Assembly: GCF_018070565.1 (NCBI RefSeq)
Contig: NZ_JAGPXL010000006.1
Coordinates: 1 to 64,000, forward strand
Reading direction: 5' to 3'
DNA: 64,000 bases
Origin: Streptomyces sp. B93
Lineage (GTDB): Bacteria > Actinomycetota > Actinomycetes > Streptomycetales > Streptomycetaceae
Shown: one piece after another, positions 40,916 to 49,667 of the stretch
How the letters are laid out: each line of letters begins with the position of its first letter
How positions within the stretch are numbered: position 1 is the stretch's first letter
The notes under the pieces: generated by a model
Told to the model about the DNA's origin: nothing
Database searches by the model: none
Seen by the model: the letters and a program-made list of their open reading frames with translations, nothing else
Made by a program: the position numbers and the translations under genes

Positions 40916-43900
40916 GTGGAACTCGTCCTCGCGGTCAGGGACTTCGCCGGGCCCGACCGGTGGCGGTGGGAGCTGACCGGGCCGGACGGGCGGCTGCTCG
41001 CCGGGCATGAGGTGCGGCTCGACCGGAACAGCCCGCAGTACGAGGCGTTCCGCGACCTCGCCGGGCAGCTGCGCCGGAACGCACCGCCCGACGAACGGGT
41101 GGCGCGGGAGCGGCAGATCGTACGGGAGACCGGCGACTGGATCGGCGCACGGGTCCTCGGGCCGGTGACCGGGGCGCTGCTCGCGGCGGCGCCGGCGGTG
41201 GTCCGGGTGGTGGCGCCCCCACAGGCGCGCGGGTTGCTGCACGCGCCGCTGGAGCTGGCCCACGCGGGCGGCCGGCCGCTGGCCGTGCAGGACGTCACGC
41301 TGGTGACACAGGTCGCCGGGGCGGCCCAGCCGCCGCCCGCGCGGGAGGCGGGACGGCCGGTGCGGGTGCTGGCGCTGTTCAGCCTGCCGGAGGGCAGCCG
41401 GGCGTTGAACCTGCGGCGCGAACGGGTCGCCCTGACCCGGCTGTTCGACGGGTCCGGGCGCGCGGTGGAGGTCCGCACGCTGCAGTACGGCGTCACGCGC
41501 GAGCGGCTCCGGGCGCTGCTGGCCCGGCCGCACGGCTGGGACGTGCTGCACGTCTCCGGGCACGGCACACCGGGCCGGCTCCTCCTGGAGGACGACGCCG
41601 GGCGGCCGGACCTGGTGGGGGCCACGGAACTCGCGGAGTTGCTGGCGGGGGCCCGCGGGGTGTCGCTGGTGACGCTGTCGGCCTGCTGGTCGGGGGCGGG
41701 CCCGGTGCCGGACGCGGGCGGCACCGAGACGGTCGGGACGCTCGCCGGGGAGCTGACCGGGCGGCTGGGGTGCGCGGTGCTGGCGATGCGGTACCCGGTG
41801 GCCGACGACTTCGCCATCGCCCTCGCCGAGCGGCTGTACCGGCTGCTGCTCATCGAGGGGCGGACGCTGCCGCGTGCGCTGGCCGGGGCGCTGCGGGGCC
41901 TCGGGGAGCCGGCGCCCGACCGGTCGGGTCTGGAGGCGGCGACTCCGGCCCTCTTCGGGGAGCTGGCGGTGGGGTTGCGGTTGGAGGCACCGGAAGGGGG
42001 CGCCGGGGCGGGGGACGGGGCGGGCGCGGCGGGGTCGGCGGCCCTGGGCGAGCGTTTCGTCGGGCGGGTCGGTGTGCTCGCGCGGGCCGGTGCCGCTCTC
42101 GCGCCGCGCGGTGGGCTGTGCGGAGTGGTGCTCGTCGGGATGCCCGGCGTCGGTAAGACGGCGTGCGCGCGCGAGCTGGTGGCCACGCATGAGCACGCCT
42201 TCGACGGGGTGGTGTGGTGCACGGTGCCCGAGCGGGGCGGGGCGGACGCGCGGGGGGTGCTGGTGGAGCTGGCGGTGGGGCTGGAGCGGGTGGTGCCGGG
42301 GGTGGGGTGTGTGGGGTTGCTGGACCCGGGCGCATCTGGCGCCTCTGGGGCCCCTGGCGCCTCTGACGCCCCTGATGGCCCTGATGGCCCTGATGGCCCT
42401 GATGGCCCTGACGCCCCTGATGGCCGCCGTGGCCCCTCAGTTCCCGGTGACCGCGAGGGCCCCTATGAACCCGGTGGCCCCGACGCTCCCAAGGACCCCG
42501 CTGACCCCGACGACCGCGTCGGCCCCGCCCGCCCGGACGCCCTCGGTGACCACGCCGTCCTCGGTGACCCCAGTGACCACAATGACGCCAATAACCGCGC
42601 CCGCCCCGACACCCTCGCTGGCCCCGACACCCTCACTCACCCCAATAACCCCAGTGACCGCGATCGCCCCGACCACCCCAGTGCCCCCGGTGACCACGCC
42701 GCCCTCGGTGACCCCAGTGACCACAGTGACCCCAATAACCGCGCCCGCTCCGGCCCCCTCACTGACCCCGACACCCTCACTCACGCCAATAACCCCAGTG
42801 ACCGCGATCGCCCCGACCGCCCCAGTGCCCCCGGTGACCGCGACGACCCCGACGACCCCGACCGCCCCGACCGCCCCGACCGCCCCGACCGCCCCGACGA
42901 CGCGAACGGCGGGCGGTTCGGGGAGTTCGTCGAGGCTGTCGTGGGGTGTCTGGAGCGGCGGCGGTTGCTGGTCGTCGTGGACGGGGTCGACGCGCTGCTC
43001 GACGCGGGCGGCGGCTGGCGGGACGCGCGGTGGGGGCCGCTGCTGGCCGCGCTGTCGGCGCACGGCGGGCCCGGGCGGCTGGTGCTGACCGGACGGGTGC
43101 GGCCGCCGGGCCCGGGGCCGGGCCTGGCCACGGTGCCGGTGGACCTGCTGACGCCGGACGAGTCGGGGCTGCTGGTGCGTGAGCTGCCGCACCTCGCGCG
43201 GCTCGCGCGAGGACTGCTCCCTGGAGCGAGCCCGGCCGCCGCGCGGCGCTACCTCAGCGGCGTACTGGACGTCACCCGGGGCCACCCCGGGCTGCTGGAG
43301 CTGGCGGACGCGCAGGCGGCCGACCCGGCGCGGCTCGCGGAGCTGCTGGGGGCGGCCGGGCGGGCGAGGTCGCTGGGCGGCGGGCTCCCCGAGACGTTCC
43401 CCGGCGCGGGGCACGGCAGCGACGACGACCGGCTGCGTGTGCGGGCCGCCTGGACGGACGCGATCACCGACGGGCTGCCGCCCGCCCACCGCGACCTGTT
43501 CCACTTCCTGTGCTGTCTGGAGGAGCCCGACCGCACCCGGCCCGCCGTCGACCACAACTGGCCCGATCTGCGGGCCCGGCGCGGCCACCACGCCGACTCC
43601 CCCGACGCCGCGGTCGGCACCGGGCTCGACGCGCTGGCGGCGTGCGGGCTGCTGACCCCGCGGCCCGGACCGGCGGACGGGCAGCCGTCGTACGACATCC
43701 AGTCCGCCGTCGCCGCGCGGGGGCGGGCACGGGCCGGGCAGGCGTTCCGGGAGCTGGTGGACACCCGGATGTCCGCCTACTGGGTGCGGGTGTTCGAGCT
43801 GGCGTGGCAGCGGGAGGGCACCGACGCCGAGGGTGCCCGGCTGGCCGGTCCGCTGCTCGCGCGGGCGGGGCTGTCCGCGGCGCCGTACCTGATCCGGACG

Positions 43901-45670
43901 CGGCTGTGGGAGGGCGCCGAGGCGATGCTCCAGGCGGTACTGCGGCGGGACGACAGCGCGCCGACACGCGCGCGTGTGCTGCCCGTGCTGCGGCAGCTCG
44001 CCGCGCTCGCCGCCACCGACGAGGGCGCCCCGCCGCCCGTGAACGCGCTCGGCGAGGTGCTGTGGGCGACCGACCCGCGGCGGGCCGAACGGCAGACCCG
44101 CGCGGCGCTCGCCGCCGCCCGCGCCCGGGGCGACCACGCGGCGGCGGCCCGGGCGGCGGGGTCCCTGGCGGGGCTCTGTCTGCGCACCGGCCGCCTCGAC
44201 GAGGCGCTCGCCCTCGCGGACGCCGAGATCGAGCACGCGCGCGTGGCCGGTCTCGGCGCGTGGACCCGGCTGCTCGCCGAGGTGCACCGGCTGCATGTGC
44301 TGGTGGAACGGGGGGAGGGCGCCCGGGTCCTCGACGAGGCGGCGGTCCTGCTGGGCCGTATGCGGGCCACGCCGCGGGAGCTGGTGCCCGGCGAGGGGGT
44401 GATGTGGTGGGAGGTGTGGGAGGAGCTGTGCGACACCGCCCAGCGGGCCGCGATCGGCGGCGGGGCGTGGCCGCGGGCGCTGGAGTACAACGCGGAGCTG
44501 TGTGCGGCCAAGGCGGGGCGGGGCGCGCCGTCCGCCGATCTCGCGCGGGCCCGCTTCCCGGCGTACATGCCGCTGCTGCGCCTGGGCCGTACGGGCGAGG
44601 CGCTGGCGGTGCTGGAGGAGTGCCGGGAGGTCTTCGAGGCCGCCGGTGACGATCTGCACCTCGGTGAGGTGTTCGGGGCGTTCGCCAACGTGGAGGACGC
44701 GCGGGGCCGGGGCGCTGCCGCGCTCGCGCGGGGGCGGGACTGTCTGCGGTACGCCTACCGCGCGGGTGTGCCCGCGACGATCGCCGTCAGCCACGCCAAC
44801 TTCGGCACGTACCTGCGCTCCCACGCGGGTGACGCGGCGGGGGCGGTCGCCCATCACCTGGCCGGGGCGCTGCTCGGTGTCCTCACGGGCGGGCGGACCG
44901 TGGACGCGCTCGGCGCGGTCGTGGGTGACCTGCGGGAGCTGGGGCCGTCGGCCGACCTGCCCGACGGCCCGCGCGAGCTGTGCGCGCGGGTCGCGGGGGT
45001 GCCCGGGGTGGCCCTGGACCGGCTGCTCGAAGGGCTGGAGCCCGAGCCGGGCCGGGTGCGCGAGGTGCTGGCGGCGCTGGTGCGCCGGGCGCGGGACGAG
45101 GCGGGCGCCGCGGCCGCCGGGGCGGGTGTCGCGGAGGCGGCGTGGGGGATCGTGTGGGAGCCCGCGCTCGCGGCGCTGGTGTCGGCGGCACGCGGCAACA
45201 CGGCGGCGAAGGTGAAGCTGCGTCAGCACCTGGACCGGTACGAGGCGATGGCGCCGGTGTTCGCGCCGCTGGCCGGGGTGGTGCGACGGCTGCTGGCGGG
45301 TGAGCACGACCCGGGCGCGGCGGCCGGTCTCGGCCCGCTGGACGCGCCGGTCGCCGCGCGGGCGTCGGCCGCGCTGCGCGGCGAGGTCGAGGTGCCGGTC
45401 GCCCTGTGGCCCGCGCTGCATCTGAGCCTGGCCCTGGGCAACTTCGTCGGCGCGGCGGCGGGCGACCCCGGCACCGCGCAGGTCACCCGGGAGCAGCTGG
45501 CCGCCCTGCGCGCCGACCCCGCGTTCGCGCCGCTGGCGCCCGTGCTCACCGAGATCCTCGACGGCAGCCGTGACCCGGGGCTCGTGGACCGGCCGCGGGA
45601 GCCGGTGCAGCGGGCGGTGGTGGCGACGGTGCTGCACTACCTGGACGGCGTGGGGGGAAGGGTGGGCTGA
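40916..45670 (+). CDS. CHAT protease - STAND/NACHT-like NTPase - TPR effector protein
   Basis: A 1584-residue multidomain protein. N-terminal CHAT (caspase-like) protease with VLHVSGHG (catalytic His216) and LVTLSACWSG (Cys257); a P-loop NTPase with Walker A GMPGVGKT (408-415) and Walker B RRLLVVVDGVD (682-692); then a helical region from about 900 to the end with TPR-like repeats (AERQTRAALAAARARGDHAAAARAAGSLAGLCLRTGRLDEALALADAEIEHARVAG). Between Walker A and B lies a roughly 190-residue disordered insert (about 470-665) of Pro/Asp/Gly-rich repeats, with two 48-residue units. CHAT-NTPase-TPR proteins are proposed conflict or cell-death effectors in multicellular bacteria: ligand binding to TPRs would switch the NTPase and release the protease. 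The gene sits between a TPR gene and small membrane partners. Confidence 0.88.
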   Translation: MELVLAVRDFAGPDRWRWELTGPDGRLLAGHEVRLDRNSPQYEAFRDLAGQLRRNAPPDERVARERQIVRETGDWIGARVLGPVTGALLAAAPAVVRVVAPPQARGLLHAPLELAHAGGRPLAVQDVTLVTQVAGAAQPPPAREAGRPVRVLALFSLPEGSRALNLRRERVALTRLFDGSGRAVEVRTLQYGVTRERLRALLARPHGWDVLHVSGHGTPGRLLLEDDAGRPDLVGATELAELLAGARGVSLVTLSACWSGAGPVPDAGGTETVGTLAGELTGRLGCAVLAMRYPVADDFAIALAERLYRLLLIEGRTLPRALAGALRGLGEPAPDRSGLEAATPALFGELAVGLRLEAPEGGAGAGDGAGAAGSAALGERFVGRVGVLARAGAALAPRGGLCGVVLVGMPGVGKTACARELVATHEHAFDGVVWCTVPERGGADARGVLVELAVGLERVVPGVGCVGLLDPGASGASGAPGASDAPDGPDGPDGPDGPDAPDGRRGPSVPGDREGPYEPGGPDAPKDPADPDDRVGPARPDALGDHAVLGDPSDHNDANNRARPDTLAGPDTLTHPNNPSDRDRPDHPSAPGDHAALGDPSDHSDPNNRARSGPLTDPDTLTHANNPSDRDRPDRPSAPGDRDDPDDPDRPDRPDRPDRPDDANGGRFGEFVEAVVGCLERRRLLVVVDGVDALLDAGGGWRDARWGPLLAALSAHGGPGRLVLTGRVRPPGPGPGLATVPVDLLTPDESGLLVRELPHLARLARGLLPGASPAAARRYLSGVLDVTRGHPGLLELADAQAADPARLAELLGAAGRARSLGGGLPETFPGAGHGSDDDRLRVRAAWTDAITDGLPPAHRDLFHFLCCLEEPDRTRPAVDHNWPDLRARRGHHADSPDAAVGTGLDALAACGLLTPRPGPADGQPSYDIQSAVAARGRARAGQAFRELVDTRMSAYWVRVFELAWQREGTDAEGARLAGPLLARAGLSAAPYLIRTRLWEGAEAMLQAVLRRDDSAPTRARVLPVLRQLAALAATDEGAPPPVNALGEVLWATDPRRAERQTRAALAAARARGDHAAAARAAGSLAGLCLRTGRLDEALALADAEIEHARVAGLGAWTRLLAEVHRLHVLVERGEGARVLDEAAVLLGRMRATPRELVPGEGVMWWEVWEELCDTAQRAAIGGGAWPRALEYNAELCAAKAGRGAPSADLARARFPAYMPLLRLGRTGEALAVLEECREVFEAAGDDLHLGEVFGAFANVEDARGRGAAALARGRDCLRYAYRAGVPATIAVSHANFGTYLRSHAGDAAGAVAHHLAGALLGVLTGGRTVDALGAVVGDLRELGPSADLPDGPRELCARVAGVPGVALDRLLEGLEPEPGRVREVLAALVRRARDEAGAAAAGAGVAEAAWGIVWEPALAALVSAARGNTAAKVKLRQHLDRYEAMAPVFAPLAGVVRRLLAGEHDPGAAAGLGPLDAPVAARASAALRGEVEVPVALWPALHLSLALGNFVGAAAGDPGTAQVTREQLAALRADPAFAPLAPVLTEILDGSRDPGLVDRPREPVQRAVVATVLHYLDGVGGRVG
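42371..42905 (+). repeat. Tandem repeats inside CHAT-NTPase gene, including two 144-bp units
   Basis: Three layers: GATGGCCCT 9-mers near 42371-42420 (protein PDGPDGPDG); two 144-base units at 42548-42691 and 42692-42835 (48 residues each, starting DHAVLGDPSD and DHAALGDPSD, both ending RPSAPG or HPSAPG); then GACCGCCCC 9-mers to about 42900 (DRPDRPDRP). Both large units keep the frame. Third positions are A/T more often than in flanking coding DNA. The layout implies recent slippage expansion. Confidence 0.9.
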
Positions 45671-45701
45671 GAAGGTGGCGGTGCGACGGGAGGGGGGCGG
45701 C

Positions 45702-45851
45702 ATGGAGCAGGAGCCGCGGGTCAACGACGTACGGATCGGCCCGGACGGGGAGCTGGAGTTCTACGACGGGGCCGAGTGGGTGCCGTATCCGGATCTGCCT
45801 GACGAGGCCGGACCACCGAGTGCCCTGTGGCGCCCCGGTGACGTGTCGTGA
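45702..45851 (+). CDS. 49-residue acidic protein of CHAT cassette
   Basis: A small soluble protein, MEQEPRVNDVRIGPDGEL..., with the core VRIGPDGELEFYDGAEWVPYPDLPDE, loosely like the aromatic DGxxWxP motif of DUF2510-type modules. ATG 45702 follows GGGAGGGGGG. Its TGA overlaps the GTG of the membrane-protein gene (GTGA, 45848-45851), tying production of the two together, and it begins 31 bases after the CHAT gene. It may be an inhibitor/antidote, a processing substrate or an adaptor; nothing in sequence decides this. It would be missed by minimum-length gene filters. Confidence 0.7.
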   Translation: MEQEPRVNDVRIGPDGELEFYDGAEWVPYPDLPDEAGPPSALWRPGDVS

Positions 45852-46531
45852 CCTCGCCCGCGCCCGGACCGGAAGCCGGTGCCCCGTCGTCCGAACCGGG
45901 AGCCGCTGTCCCGGTCCTGCCGTTCGACGCGCTGCCGTCGCCGCTGGACGCCGTGCCCGAGCTGCGGGCGGCGGCGCGCTGGATGATCGGCGCGTTCGGG
46001 GCGGTCGGCGCGGCGCTGATCGGCGGGGGCCCGCTGGTCGCCGTCGGCAAGGTGGACGGGCTCGGGGAGGCGGCGGTCGCCGGGGCGGCGCTGCTGGTGG
46101 CGCTGGCCGGGGTGAGCCTGGCGGTGTGGCAGGTCAGCCGGGTGCTGGTGCCGCCGGTGACGACGACGGCCACGCTGTCCGACCCGGTGGTGCGCGGGCT
46201 GCGGGAGCTGGTCGACGCCTCCCCCGCCGACTTCTTCGGCGCCGTCGCGGACGGCGTCGACGACCTGCTGCGGCACCGCGCCGTCGCCGCGAACGTCCAG
46301 CGGGCCCTGACCGCCGAGACGGACCCCGGGCGCCGGGAACTGCTCCGCCGTCATCTGGGGCGCGCCCGCGCCAACGTGGCCCGCACCGACCCGTATGTGC
46401 GCTGGCTGCTCGCCATGGCGCACGTCTGGCAGATCCGCGCCGCCCTGCACACCGCGCGCCGCTGGTGCCTGCTCGCGGTGCTGCTGGTGGCGGTGGGGGC
46501 GGTGGGGTTCCTGACGGTCACCGGGAAATGA
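45848..46531 (+). CDS. Three-helix membrane protein of CHAT cassette (possible membrane effector)
   Basis: A 227-residue protein: a Pro-rich N-terminus (about 1-40), two closely spaced membrane helices (ARWMIGAFGAVGAALIGGGPLVAVG and AAVAGAALLVALAGVSLAVWQVSRVLV), a cytoplasmic helical region of about 100 residues (LSDPVVRGLRELVDASPADFFGAVADGVDDLLRHRAVAANVQRALTAETDPGRRELLRRHLGRARANVARTDPYV), and a last helix CLLAVLLVAVGAVGFLTVTG. The two-helix-plus-cytosolic-helices form resembles predicted pore-forming effector domains such as SLATT, but I cannot assign a family. Co-expression with a CHAT protease suggests it is cleaved, gated or guarded by it. Confidence 0.78.
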   Translation: MTSPAPGPEAGAPSSEPGAAVPVLPFDALPSPLDAVPELRAAARWMIGAFGAVGAALIGGGPLVAVGKVDGLGEAAVAGAALLVALAGVSLAVWQVSRVLVPPVTTTATLSDPVVRGLRELVDASPADFFGAVADGVDDLLRHRAVAANVQRALTAETDPGRRELLRRHLGRARANVARTDPYVRWLLAMAHVWQIRAALHTARRWCLLAVLLVAVGAVGFLTVTGK

Positions 46532-46568
46532 GGACCCCGGGGAGATCCGGATCACCTACGGTTCGGGC

Positions 46569-47066
46569 ATGACCGTTCGGAGCACGACACAGAGCGAGCC
46601 GATAGCCGGACTGCGCGTCGAACCCGTCGTCGGGGAGACGATGCTGGAGCAGTGGCGGCGCGTCCACAACGTGATCGTGCCGCCCGCCGCGATGTCGCTC
46701 GACGAGGCCCGCGAGCGCGCCGCGCGCTACCGGCTGGAGAACGCCTACCTCGGCGACGTGCTCGTGGGCTGCTCGACCGTACGGCCGCCCGCGACCGCCG
46801 AGGACGGCACGGCGAACGCGGCGACGGTCATCGCGCGCGTGCTGCCCGCCCACCGCCGCCGGGGCATCGGCACGGCCCTGTACGAGCGGGGCGTGGCCCA
46901 CGCGCGCGTGCTGGGCGCCGAGGTGATCGACACGGTCGTCCTGGCGGCCAACGCCGACGGACTGCGGTTCGCCGAGGCGCGCGGGTTCACCGAGGTCGAG
47001 CGGTACGTGCTGCCCGGGGAGAGCGACGAGTGGGTCGATCTGCGACAGGCTCATGACAGCCAGTGA
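46569..47066 (+). CDS. GNAT-family N-acetyltransferase
   Basis: A 165-residue GNAT enzyme. The N-terminal part (LRVEPVVGETMLEQWRRVHNVIVPPAAMSLDEARERAARYRLENAYLGDVLVGCSTVRPP) leads to the acetyl-CoA site ATVIARVLPAHRRRGIGTALYERGVAHARVLGAEVIDTVVLAANADGLRFAEARGFTEVERYVL, with RRRGIGTA as the pyrophosphate loop. Substrate unknown. It begins 37 bases after the membrane-protein gene and may be read through from the CHAT operon, but its own start context (ggttcgggcATG) has only a weak ribosome site and the family is too common to claim a functional link. Confidence 0.88.
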   Translation: MTVRSTTQSEPIAGLRVEPVVGETMLEQWRRVHNVIVPPAAMSLDEARERAARYRLENAYLGDVLVGCSTVRPPATAEDGTANAATVIARVLPAHRRRGIGTALYERGVAHARVLGAEVIDTVVLAANADGLRFAEARGFTEVERYVLPGESDEWVDLRQAHDSQ

Positions 47067-47105
47067 CCGATGTGGTCCTGGACATTTCCGCGGTGCAACG
47101 ATTCT

Positions 47106-47120
47106 CCGCAATCTTTGCGG
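47106..47120. terminator. Small hairpin upstream of PAS gene
   Basis: CCGCAA-tct-TTGCGG forms a perfect 6-base stem with a 3-base loop, 38 bases after the acetyltransferase stop. It could end that transcript; there is no U-tract. Confidence 0.4.
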
Positions 47121-47217
47121 GAACCATATGTGGGCTGCATCACGTTCAAGTTGAATGATTGCCAGTGAGTGAACCGACACGACCTACGTGCGGACGCGCA
47201 GCGTGCAGGGGGTCCAG

Positions 47218-48630
47218 GTGAGTGCTTCCCGGCGTAGTGGGACCACGGACGAGCTGGGGCCCGACGAGCCCGAGCGCGACGGTGCCGATCTCCTCGCCGC
47301 CCTGCTGGACGGCATGGACGCCGCCCTGTGCGCCTTCGACGCGGACGGGGTGGTCACCCACTGGAACCGCGAGGCGGAGCGGATCCTCGGCTGGAGCGCC
47401 GCCGAGGCCGTGGGGCGACGCGGTCTGACCGGGTGGGCGGTGCGCAGCGCCGACGCCGGGGAGGTCGAGACGCGGCTGTTGTCCGCGATGCACGCCCCGG
47501 GCCGCCAGGTGCATGAGTTCGCGCTGGTCACCAAGGACGGCGGCCGGGTCCTCGTCCGCACCCAGTCGGCCGCCGTGCGCGGCCCGGACGGCAAGCCCGC
47601 GGGCGTGTACTGCGCCTTCAGCGAGGTGCACGCGCAGATCGACCTGGAGCGGTCCATCGCGCTGAGCGAGGCCCTGTTCGAGGACGCCAGCTGGGGCGTC
47701 GTCCTCGTCGACGCCGATCTGCGGCCCGCCGTCGTCAACGCGCACGCGGCCCGCGCGCTGGGCATCGGCCGTACGGCGGTGCTGGGGCGGCCCCTCGGGG
47801 ACCTGCTCGCGCAGGGCGTGGAGGAGCTGGAGAGCGCGCTCACCCATGTGCTGGCCGAGGGGGCGCCGCCCGCGCCCGCCGAGATCTGGGTGAGCGTGCG
47901 CACCCCCGAGGGCGACCGGCGGCGCTGCTGGCGCTGCGGGTTCGTGCGGCTGGCGTCGCCGCTCGCGGAGGAACCGGTGCCGCTCGGCGTCGGGTGGCTG
48001 TTCCAGGACGTGACCGAGGCCAAACAGAGCGAGCAGGAAGGGTCGCTGCTGCGGTTCCGCACCAACCAGCTGCACCGGGCCGCGCGGGCCGCCGCCGAGT
48101 GCGAGGACCCCGCGGAGGCGGCCACCGTCCATCTGGACTTCGCGCTCGCCGGATTCGCCGACCACGCGCTGATCGACAAGGTCGCGGGCGGCCCGCTGTC
48201 CGACTCCCGCCCGGCCGGTCCGCTCCGGCTGGTGCGGTTCGCCGCCACCCCCTCCGGCGCGCCCGGACCGAGCCTCGCCGCCGGGGCCGCCGGACTGCCC
48301 GTGCGCTACGGCGACGGCCACCCCGCCCTCCAGTGCGTGGAGCGTGCCGGGACGGTCCGGGCCGGGGTCGGCACGGTCCCGCCCGAGCAGGCACGCGCGT
48401 GGGCGACGGCCCGGCAGTGGCCCCCGGAGACCGTGCACGCCCTGTGCGCGGTGCTGCGCAGCCGGGGCCGCACGCTCGGCGTCGTGTCGTTCCTGCGCGG
48501 CGCCGGACGCACCCAGTTCGAACGCACCGACCTCGCCTACGCCGAGGACGTGGCCGCCCGGATCGCGGCGGCCCTCGACCTGGCGACGGCGGTGGGACGT
48601 GGCGGGGAGGGGCACGGGGCGCAGGGGTAG
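47218..48630 (+). CDS. PAS-domain sensor/regulatory protein with GAF-like C-terminus
   Basis: A 470-residue soluble protein. PAS 1: LLDGMDAALCAFDADGVVTHWNREAERILGWSAAEAVGRRGLTGW (about 28-72) with its PAC part LVTKDGGRVLVRTQSAAVRGPDGKPAGVYCAFSEV; PAS 2: ALFEDASWGVVLVDADLRPAVVNAHAARALGIGRTAVLGRPLGDLL; then a GAF-like region of degenerate form (ALCAVLRSRGRTLGVVSFLRGAGRTQFERTDLAYAEDVAARIAAALDLATAV). No kinase, phosphatase or GGDEF output domain follows, though related Streptomyces proteins carry a PP2C phosphatase there; it may be a truncated relative. GTG 47218 follows AGGGGG; GTG 47188 is an alternative. Confidence 0.85.
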   Translation: MSASRRSGTTDELGPDEPERDGADLLAALLDGMDAALCAFDADGVVTHWNREAERILGWSAAEAVGRRGLTGWAVRSADAGEVETRLLSAMHAPGRQVHEFALVTKDGGRVLVRTQSAAVRGPDGKPAGVYCAFSEVHAQIDLERSIALSEALFEDASWGVVLVDADLRPAVVNAHAARALGIGRTAVLGRPLGDLLAQGVEELESALTHVLAEGAPPAPAEIWVSVRTPEGDRRRCWRCGFVRLASPLAEEPVPLGVGWLFQDVTEAKQSEQEGSLLRFRTNQLHRAARAAAECEDPAEAATVHLDFALAGFADHALIDKVAGGPLSDSRPAGPLRLVRFAATPSGAPGPSLAAGAAGLPVRYGDGHPALQCVERAGTVRAGVGTVPPEQARAWATARQWPPETVHALCAVLRSRGRTLGVVSFLRGAGRTQFERTDLAYAEDVAARIAAALDLATAVGRGGEGHGAQG

Positions 48631-48674
48631 CCGCCCCACGCCGTCGGAAGCGGAGCCCCCCGCCGACGGGCAGG

Positions 48675-49430
48675 TCAGCGGCGGTAGAAGATCCGGTCCC
48701 CGTACTGCTCGAAGACGCGGCTGTTCCAGTCGAGGCCGCCGTCGACGTTGCCCGAGCGGAGCAGCGGGGGCTCGATCCCGCGCGCGGCGAGGGTGGCGGC
48801 GGTGTCGGCCATGACGGCCTGGAGGAGGGCCGAGGTGACGACCGTGGAGGCGGGCGCGAACGGGGCGGGGACGGTGTCGAGGGTGAGTTCCGCGTCACCG
48901 ACCGCGATCTTCGAGTCGAGGACGATGTCGCAGTGGTCCTTCAGGAAGGTGCCCGACACGTGCCGCGACGTGGTCTGCTCGGCGTACGCCACCGACGTCA
49001 CGCCGATCACCTTCACGCCGAGGGCGCGGGCGTGCAGGGCCATCTCCACGGGCAGCGCGTTGCGGCCGGACAGCGAGACGATCACCAGGACGTCGCCCGT
49101 GCGCAGCGGCGAGCTGTCCAGGACGGCGCTCGCGAGGCCGTCGACCCGCTCCAGCGCGGAGCCGAGCGTGGCGGGCATCACGTCGACGCCCACGACGCCG
49201 GGCGCGGCGAGCAGGTTCATCAGGGCGAGGCCGCCCGCCCGGTACACGACGTCCTGCGCGGCGAGGGAGGAGTGCCCCGCGCCGAACGCGAACAGCCGTC
49301 CGCCCGCGGCGACGGTGTCGGCGAGCAGCGCGCCCGCGGCGGCGATGGACGCGGCCTCCTCGTCGCGGACGCGGTGCAGCAGGCCGATCGCGGCGTCGAA
49401 GAACTGGTCGGCCGGCGTGCTGTCGCCCAT
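48675..49430 (-). CDS. SIS-domain sugar isomerase-like protein
   Basis: A 251-residue SIS (sugar isomerase) domain protein. AAGGRLFAFGAGHSSLAAQDVVYRAGGL is the phosphosugar-binding loop (GAGHSS), and VLVIVSLSGRNALPVEMALHARALGVKVIGVTSVAYAEQTTSRHVSGTFLKDHCDIVLDSKI contains the second SLSGxN loop. It resembles the N-acetylglucosamine/N-acetylmuramic acid etherase-like and YokB-type proteins used in amino-sugar handling. ATG 49430 is preferred to 49466 because AAGGGG precedes it. It is divergent from dmdR1 with a 237-base gap. Confidence 0.88.
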   Translation of the reverse strand: MGDSTPADQFFDAAIGLLHRVRDEEAASIAAAGALLADTVAAGGRLFAFGAGHSSLAAQDVVYRAGGLALMNLLAAPGVVGVDVMPATLGSALERVDGLASAVLDSSPLRTGDVLVIVSLSGRNALPVEMALHARALGVKVIGVTSVAYAEQTTSRHVSGTFLKDHCDIVLDSKIAVGDAELTLDTVPAPFAPASTVVTSALLQAVMADTAATLAARGIEPPLLRSGNVDGGLDWNSRVFEQYGDRIFYRR

Positions 49431-49667
49431 GCGGTGCCCCTTCGCTGTGGATGTGTCGCGGATCACGGTGCGGTCTGGACCAGTGCCGTGTCAATACGGA
49501 GTCAAGGTGCCCCGCCCGCCCCGCGCGACCGGGCGGGCCGAACCCCGCAACCCCCGCGTTTCGGCGGCGCGGCACGGTTGTCAGCGCTATGCGTCAGAAT
49601 TGAATCCAGGGCCAGCGCACGCGCCGCAAGGCCGTAAGCCTTCGGCAGATCTCATCGAGGGGCACGT

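Noticed and set aside
42437..45724. 1095-codon minus-strand frame opposite the CHAT gene
   Set aside because: No domain, no ribosome site, and the plus strand has clear catalytic motifs and codon bias throughout.
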